This document shows positions 10,939-19,073 of a stretch of 64,000 nucleotides of DNA, piece after piece. Below the pieces are notes generated by a model, which worked only from the letters and a program-made list of their open reading frames with translations, had not been told where the DNA came from and ran no database searches. The DNA lies in NCBI GenBank assembly GCA_036320915.1, contig JAXBDG010000022.1, positions 186,001 to 250,000 of the forward strand. The letters run 5' to 3'. The stretch comes from Linnemannia elongata. Lineage: Eukaryota; Mortierellomycota; Mortierellomycetes; Mortierellales; Mortierellaceae. How positions within the stretch are numbered: position 1 is the first letter of the stretch; the number at the start of each line of letters is the position of its first letter. The position numbers and the translations under genes were made by a program.

Positions 10939-11021
10939 TGAAGAGAGTGGGATTTGAACCCACGCCTACGAATAGACCGCGGCCTTAACGCGGCGCCTTA
11001 GACCAACTCGGCCATCTCTCC
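10939..11021 (-). tRNA. tRNA-Leu, anticodon AAG (copy 2)
   Basis: Minus-strand 83-nt copy with the same sequence as copies 1 and 3: GGAGAGA acceptor strand starting at 11021, anticodon loop TTAAGGC, long variable arm, T arm GTGGGTTCAAATCCCAC and discriminator A at 10939. No intron. T runs at 10931..10928 and 10926..10922 can stop Pol III. Confidence 0.97.
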
Positions 11022-11132
11022 AACTCGATATATTTCATGATTTTTGGTTATAATTTATTTCAACAATAGAACATGTCACGTTAGTTGAGGGTTACGCGTT
11101 ACATGCCGGAGCACGTGACATGCGCCACCAAT
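11022..11132 (-). promoter_or_regulatory. Upstream module of tRNA-Leu copy 2
   Basis: Read on the minus strand: ATTGGTGGCG at 11132..11123, TCACGTGCTCC about 5 bases later (E-box at 11117..11112), TAACGCGTAAC at 11101..11091 and AACGTGACAT at about 11082..11073. The whole 111-bp stretch aligns without gaps to the one before copy 3. A palindrome GCGCCACCA..TGGTGGCGC (11122-11144) puts a second copy of the first box in opposite orientation. Confidence 0.65.
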
Positions 11133-11163
11133 CAATGGTGGCGCGTCGTCAGAACCACGCGGT

Positions 11164-11205
11164 GCTGATAAGCGGCTGTTGTAGAGTCTGTTGGGAAGGA
11201 GAGGA
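11164..11205 (+). repeat. Direct repeat, copy 1 of 2
   Basis: Shares AGAGTYTGTTGGGAAGGAG and the preceding GCTGAYRAGCGG with 11435-11477; about six substitutions by eye over some 42 bases. Confidence 0.6.
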
Positions 11206-11434
11206 TGGGAAGAGTGCTGGTTACTTGAAGATTTAGATCTCGGAGCTGATCTGGAATCCTGGTGCTCTGTGACGATCGCGCGGGAGCAGACTGAGGGCAA
11301 CTCTGCCAAGGACAGGACATCCAATTACGCAGGTCCCCGTGGTGACTGGAGTTAAAGATATGGTTACATCACCCGTGATAGTTTCAGCACTTAAGGATCA
11401 AATCCGCCCAGGAGTGACCAACGCTCCATGCGCA

Positions 11435-11477
11435 GCTGACGAGCGGTTGTTGGAGAGTTTGTTGGGAAGGAGGAGGT
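11435..11477 (+). repeat. Direct repeat, copy 2 of 2
   Basis: Second copy of the segment at 11164-11205, 271 bases downstream, with transitions spread along it. Origin unknown. Confidence 0.6.
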
Positions 11478-12431
11478 TGTCATTTACAGAAGGGATGGTA
11501 AAAATCCCCAATATTCACGTCTAATTTTATTCTGTCTTCCGTTTAAGTTGTGAAGACCAGCGACGACAAGTGTTGCGCAGAGCCAAGTCCCAGACCAAAC
11601 TGTAACTAGCTGATGGAGCATTGAAGAGTTTGTTCTGTAGCCCCTCACTTGCAAATACATCCTTTGTGCCAGAGTAACTGAAAAGTATTATGATCGAACA
11701 TTTCTTTGGTGATCCATGCATCCGTTCGACCTTAATAAACAATAATTTTTTTGTGTAAGAAAATGAATGTGTGAATAAGTGGTCAATGCTGGTCAGGATG
11801 TGAGAAGGGTGATCGGAAAGAACGGGGCACGTTTTAGAACATTTTTTTGAGCAGCTTGTGGCACGTACTTTTTTTTTTTTTTTTTTTTTGGTAGTATGAG
11901 GGAGTGGGGGGATGAGGAGTGCCAGAGAACGTTTTTAGTGGCGGAACCTTTAGAGTAACTGATGAACATCATCACCAGGGAGAGGAACGGAGAGAGGATA
12001 GGTTTCTGCGGCACGCATTGACTTTTGTGTAAGTCTTTTGCTCTCCATTCATTTCATCATCCTCGGGTAGTGATACCGTTTTAGAGTTATTACCCAAGAG
12101 AAAGAGGGACCATTGCTGCGGGCGCAGGAAGAGGGACAATTGCGAACACGGACATGCTCTAGCCCGTTTGTCTGTGCCCAATCATTCCTCCCAAAGTTGT
12201 TTATATGTTTGTTCCACATCCAAACAGAAAAAAATTAAACGTCCCTGCTGAGAACTACGGCGCGCTCCTTTGACTGCGGTCCATCATGGTCACTTCACAT
12301 AAAAGACCTCACTTTCCATGTCTCATCTTGCTCCTCAACAAAAACACGAATACACTTCAGCTTCCCAAGCTACTTCTCAGTCACTACACTCAACGCACAT
12401 AGCCAGCAGCTAAAAGGCTATCATATCGACC

Positions 12432-13004
12432 ATGTCGCCCATCATCGCCAGGAACAAATACTTTATCCTCTCCGACAACGGGTAATTTTTATTTCCTTCT
12501 CTTTTCGTCCTGACCTGAGCGCAGACAAAGATAAGAAAAAAGAGAAGCTTCCTTTACTAGTGGAGCTAACATAGCACTACACCTCGGACAAAAAAACAAA
12601 TGTGTTCGTTTAGAAATACCAATGCTACCTCGACCATGAACACTACCACTGACGCCTACCAACCCGAAACCGTATACCCTCAGTCGTTTAATGAACTTAA
12701 CGACGAAAACAACAGCAACAACAACCTTTCTCTGAACAACGACAATAACAGCGAAGATGATGGCGAGTGGGTCGTCAAGGCTACCGTCAAGCGGCAACCA
12801 AGACGACGACTATCCCATCACACCAATACCATCAAGGAGGAGAATGAGACCCGAAACTACTCCATTGAGGATGACTCTGAGGACGAGGATGGATACATGT
12901 CCTGGACTGAGCATGAGCTTTCGAAGCATGTCAAGGCTACTCAGCTCAAGAACATCCGTACACACCCAGGTGTCCCCCTTGCCGTCAGAAGATCCTTGAA
13001 ATAG
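12432..13004 (+). CDS. Small acidic Asn-rich hypothetical protein
   Basis: Two exons, 12432..12481 and 12614..13004, with intron GTAATT...TTTAG; the split codon (GG+A) keeps the frame, giving 146 residues that start MSPIIARNKYFILSDNG. No known domain. Residues 18-65 are Asn/Thr-rich. A short basic and aromatic patch follows (EWVVKATVKRQPRRRLSHH), then an acidic stretch (IEDDSEDEDGYMSWTEHEL) and a Lys/Arg-rich tail ending RRSLK. Such a mix suggests a disordered nuclear or RNA-associated protein, but I do not assign a function. The ATG context CGACCATGTCG is favourable. The gene converges on the GNAT gene at 13177, with AATAAA at 13072-13077. Confidence 0.65.
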
Positions 13005-13071
13005 TTCTCCTCTCTTCTATCGGTTCGTTTTTTTTCCTTATCCATTCTGCATTTCTTTGTATTCCTACGGA

Positions 13072-13077
13072 AATAAA
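13072..13077 (+). terminator. Polyadenylation signal of the small Asn-rich gene
   Basis: AATAAA 68 bases after the stop codon at 13002-13004. Confidence 0.55.
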
Positions 13078-13113
13078 CATTTTTCTCATCCAAAACGGCG
13101 TCCCACACGACTA

Positions 13114-13119
13114 TTTATT
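13114..13119 (-). terminator. Polyadenylation signal of GNAT gene 1
   Basis: TTTATT on the plus strand reads AATAAA on the minus strand, 58 bases beyond the stop at 13177. With the signal at 13072 it marks a tight convergent gene end. Confidence 0.5.
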
Positions 13120-13176
13120 TTTGGGGGATAAGAGAAGAAAAAGCAAAAAAAGACGAAAATGAAGAAACAAAAAGGC

Positions 13177-13857
13177 TCAAGGGTCTCTGGTCTTGTCGGT
13201 AACAACGCTCCTAGTAGCGCCATCCCGATGGATCGCATAACAACAGATAACCATCTCCTTCTGTAACTTTGGGATAAACACCGTCCATTCCTTAACCTCA
13301 CACTCCATCCCGGCGGCCTCCAACACCTTCCGACTCGGCACATTGTGGGTATACGCCTCAGCCCTCACAATATCACACCCTCGCTTCTTGAACAAGTACT
13401 CCTGCACCACCCACCGTGCGGCTCTCGATCCATGTCCCTTACCGGTATGTTCGGGACTGACCCAGTATCCAATGACGCCAACCTTGAGTTCTCTTCCTGT
13501 CTCCGGGTGGACTCTTGTGCCTGAGTCCTCCGGCAAGAAATGTGCGTGGATCCAGCCGATCAGTGGACCGTCCGGGGTGGAGCGCATGGCCCAGCAATTG
13601 GTGTATCCAGACTGATTATCTCGGATAAAGGTGTTCTCGAGACGGGTACGGGCGTGGGATTCGAGGTATGGGTATTGGAAAGATGCAGTGCCGTTGTAGA
13701 TGTCTTTGTCGAGGTTAAGAACCCGGACCATCTCGGGAATGTCGGTATACTCGACTGCCGAGAGGTAGTGTGGGGGATTATCACTGATTTGGAAGGGCCC
13801 CGAGCACTTGTTGTCCTTGTTCCGTGGAGCTGGCGCCTTTTCTTCCTGCTGCGTCAT
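13177..13857 (-). CDS. GNAT-family N-acetyltransferase, RimJ/RimL-like (paralog 1)
   Basis: A single exon of 226 residues. The GNAT fold covers about 35-215: ITEYTDIPEMVRVLN-like start (here AVEYTDIPEMVRVLN), WAMRSTPDGPLIGWIHAHFL, then the acetyl-CoA-binding strand and loop VGVIGYWVSPEHTGKGHGS near 126-144, and the C-terminal RAEAYTHNVPSRKVLEAAGM typical of RimJ/RimL-like enzymes acting on protein N termini or small amines. The substrate cannot be told. It is intronless, unlike most genes here. The gene at 14477-15130 on the same strand is a clear paralog along the full length, so this is a tandem duplication. The start shown aligns with the paralog's internal start MTNDTP. Confidence 0.92.
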   Translation of the reverse strand: MTQQEEKAPAPRNKDNKCSGPFQISDNPPHYLSAVEYTDIPEMVRVLNLDKDIYNGTASFQYPYLESHARTRLENTFIRDNQSGYTNCWAMRSTPDGPLIGWIHAHFLPEDSGTRVHPETGRELKVGVIGYWVSPEHTGKGHGSRAARWVVQEYLFKKRGCDIVRAEAYTHNVPSRKVLEAAGMECEVKEWTVFIPKLQKEMVICCYAIHRDGATRSVVTDKTRDP

Positions 13858-14476
13858 GTTGTCGTATGGGTATTTCTGGTTGTGTGTTGTGAGAGAAAAA
13901 AAATGAAAGGAAAGAAAGAGAATCGAACCACTTTATCCCTTCCCTTCCTTTTTTTCGAAAGTGACACACGCCGCACTCAAACCTTAGATGTGCAATGACA
14001 GTTTGCAAATCAAAAAGTCGACTTCTCATTACTACCTTTTTTTCATACAAAAACTTGACTGCTGCCTTGTCTTGGACCGTTCATTGACATCGACCACTCG
14101 CATCCACACCGATGCGTCAATTGTATACAGCCGGATACAAACACCATTGTTGACTTTTGTTCAGGCTATTCTCATTCGTTTGCTTGCCATTGCCAAGAAT
14201 CGACTGCGGCTGTTAATAAAGAATGAGAAGGAATGGAGGAGCCCACCGTGGGAGAAAATGTGTGATATCGATGCGACGAGGAATGACAAAGATGACACAC
14301 TGGCAAAACGCACTAATTCACACTCCAAATAACATGGTTATCATCCTTTGTTGTTGTTGTTTTTTTCTTCTTAGCTGGGCGAAGTCTGATCATCAAACAG
14401 ATGGCAATATATCACCAGGACCGAGTGCATGCATGCTAATGCAAAGGCGAAACAGGGTGTCCTTTCATTTATGTGT
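13858..14476. other. Spacer between the two GNAT paralogs
   Basis: Serves as the promoter side of GNAT 1 and the 3' side of GNAT 2. No further gene seen. Confidence 0.5.
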
Positions 14477-15130
14477 CTAGTTGGGTGTAATAACAGAGAG
14501 GGTGGAACTGTCTCGGTGCACCGCATAACAACTATCAACCATCTCTTTCCCCAACTTGTTCGAAAACACAACCTTCTCCTCCACCTCACATCTCATCCCT
14601 GCAGCCTCCAGTACTCTCCGACTCGCAATGTTATCCCTATACGCCACCGCCCTCACGATATCACATCCTCTTTCCTTGAACAGAATCTCATGCACAATGA
14701 ACTTCGCTGACCGGGACCCGTATCCTCGACGGACATGCTCGGGACTGACCCAGTACCCTATCACGCCAATCTTTAAGTCCCTCCCCGTCTCTGGATGAGT
14801 TGCGCTTCCTGGAGGTAAGAAGTGTGCATGAATCCATCCCATTAAAGGACCCTCGGGTGAAGTCCGCATGGCCCAGCAAGCAGTATATCCAGTCTCGTTG
14901 TTTCCCGTGATGCGGGCTTCAATTCTTGCGCGGGCATGGGATTCTAGATGAGGGTACTCGAAAGAGCCGGTTCCGTAGTAAACGTCCTTGTTGATGTTGA
15001 GGACCCGGACGACTTCGGGGATGTCGGACAGTTCGACGGGGGTGATGTAGTGCGGTGGGTCATTGCAGAGTAGGTATGGACCTGAACACTTGTTGTTTTT
15101 GTTTCTGATGACTGGTGTGTCGTTTGTCAT
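14477..15130 (-). CDS. GNAT-family N-acetyltransferase, RimJ/RimL-like (paralog 2)
   Basis: A single exon of 217 residues, paralogous to the gene at 13177: RNKNNKCSGPY against RNKDNKCSGPF, SDIPEVVRVLNINKDVYYGT, WAMRTSPEGPLMGWIHAHFL, IGVIGYWVSPEHVRRGYGS and RAVAYRDNIASRRVLEAAGM. The acetyl-CoA loop here is RRGYGS rather than GKGHGS. The open frame reaches 15184, but the ATG at 15130 was chosen because it lines up with the start of paralog 1; the extra 18 residues (His/Asn-rich) have no counterpart. Substrate unknown. The loop difference and the divergence in the last 30 residues suggest that the two have drifted apart in specificity. Confidence 0.9.
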   Translation of the reverse strand: MTNDTPVIRNKNNKCSGPYLLCNDPPHYITPVELSDIPEVVRVLNINKDVYYGTGSFEYPHLESHARARIEARITGNNETGYTACWAMRTSPEGPLMGWIHAHFLPPGSATHPETGRDLKIGVIGYWVSPEHVRRGYGSRSAKFIVHEILFKERGCDIVRAVAYRDNIASRRVLEAAGMRCEVEEKVVFSNKLGKEMVDSCYAVHRDSSTLSVITPN

Positions 15131-15678
15131 TTGTGTCGAATGGTTTGTGTTGTGGTGTGTATTTTGTCTGTGTGGAGGAGGCAAGGGGGAACATTCTGCC
15201 GCCTTTTTATTATTTTCAATCGAGGGCGAAGAATAGAGTCACTCTGCATACCCTACCATGGGAAAGTGAAAAAGAGGAGTACAAACCATGACACAAGCAC
15301 TATCATCCAGGATTGGTTAACATCGTTAGCATCTTGGCGTTAGGTGGGCGCAGTATTCGCATCTAATAAGACTCATAACAAAAGCAATTGCACAACGAGA
15401 GGGTAAAAAAACAAAGCTAAGGGAGGAAGGATTGGCTGTGTTAGACCAGGACAAACGCGGCGGGTGGAGGGGTTGGGGACATATCCAAGTGACATCCACT
15501 CAACCCTAGATGTTTTCTCCACCACTTCACAAGTCTCTATCCGGCCGCATAGTCAAGGAACAGTGAAATGAGCACCTGTGCAATTGACACAAGGGTGTAT
15601 AGTGTCAGGGTGAGATGGAATTCATTCTGAACCAAGAGAAAAAAAAATCGCCATAGCGACCTGCATAGCGCGCGTCAA

Positions 15679-15708
15679 CCCAACGGTCGTGATTCAAACG
15701 CCGTTGGG
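15679..15708. promoter_or_regulatory. Inverted repeat in the GNAT/subtilisin intergenic region
   Basis: CCCAACGG (15679-15686) and CCGTTGGG (15701-15708) form 8-bp arms 14 bases apart. A partly overlapping dyad CAAACGCC/GGCGTGTTTG (15695-15715) uses the right arm. This could be a factor-binding site; no direct evidence. Confidence 0.35.
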
Positions 15709-16023
15709 CGTGTTTGATTAATGTCGTTGTTGTATTTCACCATGGACATGCCTATATCACTGTTTCCAGCACGTCTCTTTCTTGCACTTCTTCCTTTTTC
15801 CATTTTCGCACCCCTTCCCGTTCACCCATTGTAATTACATTTCCTCCCCGTTCATAAGACGACCAAAAAAGAAACGACGACATAACGGCACAAATTGCTT
15901 CTTACCCGACCTTTTTTTTTTTTTTTTTTTCATTGTTCGCTCTTCCACTTCTTCGGGTTTTCACTCCATTTATCATCTTGGGTGCTTGTATTATTAGCTG
16001 AAGAAAAGGTAAACCACAACAAG

Positions 16024-16153
16024 GTGAGTCTGGATCTGTTTCTTCTATTTTTCTTCTCTTCTCTTTGTTTGTTGCGCTGGCCAAACCAAATACACGCGAA
16101 CAAACGACAATCCCCCTCTCTCTCTCCCCCTCTCTCTCTTTCCCCCACAATAG
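16024..16153 (+). other. Possible 5' leader intron of the subtilisin gene
   Basis: GTGAGT at 16024 and a pyrimidine-rich stretch ending CACAATAG at 16153 would remove 130 bases from the leader. There is no frame to test it, so this rests on splice signals alone. Confidence 0.35.
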
Positions 16154-16610
16154 GTATTTTTGTTGACGCATCTACACCTTCACCTTCATCCACCTCGACC
16201 AGTGACACCACAAAATCAAAAACCATCGCGTCTCAGATTCCGACGCGCTAACTTTTTTTTTCGTGTCTTTGTTCTTTGTTCATTTCATTATTTCCCTTCC
16301 TTCTTCTTCTCTTCTCTTCTCTTTTCCTCCCCCTCCAACCTTTCCTTCTCCTCTTCATTTCTTTCTTTCTCATCCCTTCTCTTTCCTCCCTTTCTCCTGT
16401 TCTTACTACCACCCACACCCTGTCCCCTCGGACCATCCTCGACTCTATCTCCCTTTCCCTTCTCTCTTCTGTTCCCTTCACACAAAACACACCATCCAAT
16501 CAGATCAGGAGCCACTACCATTGCACAGCAGACTGACCGTACCGACAAATAAACAACTACAACCACAGCCTCTTTCCCATTTCCTTCCTTAACAACAAGA
16601 CACATCAGCA

Positions 16611-18759
16611 ATGAAGGTTACATACCTCTTGCCATTGCCTTTGCTGCTAGTCCCCTTCACCCACGCCGCAGACTACCTCGTCCGCTTCAAGGAAGGCGCC
16701 GCCCCGGCTACCCAACAGCACGGCGTCTCTAGGATCGAGAACTTCGCCACCGTCCAGTCTGCAGGAGGAGCCTCCCATCCCAAGTTTGACTACCACTCTA
16801 ATGAACTCGCCCTCACCGTCTTGTCTCTCTCCCAGGCCAAGGCTTTGGCGACTCACGGTGGCAAAAATAAGCACCGACACGGCAAGTCCAAGGCTCAAGT
16901 TGAGACTACCGAGGTGACTGGAGAAGATGAAGCTGCGGTTCAGATCAAGTCCAAGGGTCGCTGGTTCACTTTTGACGACTCAGAGTTCCATGTCTGGCAC
17001 GGAGACTTTTCGGAGGCCGAGGCCAAGTTGTTGGCCCAGGATGCTGGTGTCGAGATGGTTGAAAAGGATATGGTGATTAGGTTCCCTGAGCTGGAACATT
17101 ACAACAACCAGACGGCCATGGCACGCAAGGTCATGAACCTCGAGCAAGCCTATGACCTTGTGGATGAGCACTTGTCGGCCTTAGAGCTCAAGACGGCGAG
17201 CAAGAAGAAGGTTGAAGAGAACGATGCCGAGGTGCACATTCCCAACATTGACGAGAAGGAGTCGTCGTCGCCGCACAAGTCAAGCAAGAAGGCGCACTTA
17301 GCGAGTGAGTTTGTACAGCCTGTCACTGCTGAGGATATTCCGGGACCCAACAATGCCTACACTATCCAGCAGCGGGCACCCAGCTGGGTAAGTTGTCTTA
17401 TTCGTTATCGGCGATCGGTTATTCCGTTATCTGTTCCACCCGTCCGTGCGGTTGCGATTTGGATTTGCATGAACTGACACATTTTTTTTGTTTCTCAATG
17501 CTTCCCTTTGATGGTGATGTGATTACTCAATCATACGTCCACGGCGCGTTACATCATTCTCTCCATACGTGTTCACAATTAATGAACAATAGGGTCTGCC
17601 ACGCGTCTCGCAGCGCGCTCTCCCACTCCGCGCCGACTACCTCTACCCCAATTCGGCTGGACAAGGTATCGACGTCTACGTCATTGACACCGGCATCAAC
17701 ATCAACCACATCGACTTTGAGGGCCGTGCCCGCTGGGGTGTCACCACCGTCCCAGGCGCACCCAACACCGATGACAACGGTCATGGCACATTTGTCGCTG
17801 GTGTCATCGGCTCTCGCACTTTTGGTGTCGCCAAGAAGGTCAACCTAATCGCTGTCAAGGGTCTCAATAAGGAGGGCACTTCGACCCTCTCCCAGATCCT
17901 GGCTGCTCTCGACTGGGTCATCAAACAGAACGCCAGCTCGTCCAACCACCGTAATGTCGTCAACCTCTCCCTCGGGGCCGGTTACTCCAAGGTCCTCAAC
18001 TCGGCCGTCGATGCCCTGGTCCAGTCCGGCATGTTCATCGTCGCCGCGGCAGGAAACGGAAACGAACGCAATATCGGCCAAAACGCCTGCAACTACTCCC
18101 CTGCCTCCGCACCTACGGCCTTCACAGTCGGATCGACCAACATCAACGACCAGATGTCGTCCTTCTCTAACTACGGTCAATGTGTCAACATCTATGCCCC
18201 CGGTGAGCGTGTCCGCTCAACCTGGATCGGACCCACCAACCGCGAGATCTACACCGACAGTGGCACCTCCTTCTCTGCACCCAATGTCGCCGGTATCGCC
18301 GCTCTCATTATGGGCGCCGAGCGCGGTGACCGCTCCGACGGATCCTGGTCACCCAAGAGCATTGGCAACCGCATCCTCCAGCTCGGAACCCGCAATGTCA
18401 TCCGCAGCTTCAAGGGCCCCACCAACACCAACCTCTTGGCCTTCAACGGCGCCGGCATCATCGGTACCGGAAGCAACAACAACAATGGTAACAACAATAA
18501 TGATCAAAACGGCGGAGATAACAACAATGGAGGCAATGATAACAACAATGGAGGTAACAATGGAGACAATGGAGGAGGAGGAGGGGATAACGGTCCATGG
18601 GTTCCTCCCTTTGGAGCAAATGCCACCACCCCACTCGTTAATGGTGCCGCGTCTGTCAGTAGTACTTCGAACCATGGCCCTACCCTCAGTGTCCTGCAGA
18701 CATTGACGATCTTGTCTACTGTCGGTGCTACGTTTGTGTCTGTCGTGCTTTCGTTGTAA
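16611..18759 (+). CDS. Secreted subtilisin-like serine protease (S8), probably GPI-anchored
   Basis: Two exons, 16611..17387 and 17593..18759 (intron GTAAGT...ATAG, phase 0), 647 residues. Signal peptide at about 1-19 (MKVTYLLPLPLLLVPFTHA). An inhibitor I9-type propeptide region follows (DYLVRFKEG onward) up to about 165, and then a charged Lys/Glu-rich spacer, so the pro-region is about 240 residues, longer than in proteinase K. The catalytic domain starts near SWGLPRVSQR (258). The triad is Asp291 (VIDTG), His323 (DNGHGTFVAG) and Ser485 (SGTSFSAPNVAG), with oxyanion Asn414 (AAAGNGN). After the protease come an Asn/Gly-rich linker (about 525-565) and a hydrophobic C terminus (LSVLQTLTILSTVGATFVS) with no charged tail, as in GPI-anchor signals. 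It is likely a cell-surface or wall-associated protease of the cerevisin/proteinase K group. Confidence 0.93.
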
Positions 18760-19073
18760 TTTAGGGTGTCCTCATACTTTTGTACATAGATTCTTTTTCT
18801 TGGTCTTCTCTTTCTTTTCAATAATATTCTGTGATTCTCTCTGAACCACTCTCCTCTCCCTGACTCTGGCGCGCTCTCCTCTCTCTCGGTTCCTAATACC
18901 AAGATACTAATCATGGTAACCCCACCGTTTTTGTCCTGTTGCACATGCGAGGATATTTGACAAGCGTGAGCGTCCAATGGCAATGTTTATATTTAGATGA
19001 ATTATACAGGCAGGAAAGCAAGAAAAAAACAGGGAGATAAAAACAAAAGAAAACTAACAAAAAATAAAATAGT
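18760..19073. other. Spacer between convergent genes
   Basis: 3' ends of the subtilisin gene and the minus-strand glycosyltransferase gene. It includes AATAAT at about 18821 and A-rich sequence near 19020-19070. No gene seen. Confidence 0.5.

Larger units (their letters stand above)
11145..12431. other. Intergenic stretch with a duplicated ~43-bp segment; no gene seen
   Basis: No gene is supported. The segment at 11164-11205 (GCTGATAAGCGGCTGTTG...) recurs in diverged form at 11435-11477 in the same orientation. A T run of 23 lies at about 11870-11889. The last 250 bases are the upstream region of the next gene. Confidence 0.45.
15131..16610. other. Shared upstream region of GNAT 2 and the subtilisin gene
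   Basis: A divergent promoter region of 1.5 kb. It holds an inverted repeat CCCAACGG/CCGTTGGG (15679-15708), a T run near 15911-15930, long CT-rich tracts (about 16100-16145 and 16270-16470) typical of a fungal leader, and a possible leader intron (16024-16153). No gene seen. Confidence 0.5.

Noticed and set aside
15131..15184. Longer start for GNAT paralog 2
   Set aside because: The extra 18 residues have no counterpart in paralog 1 and the ATG at 15130 aligns with its start.
16160..16611. Several overlapping Ser/Phe/Pro-rich frames
   Set aside because: Readings of the CT-rich leader of the subtilisin gene in all three frames.
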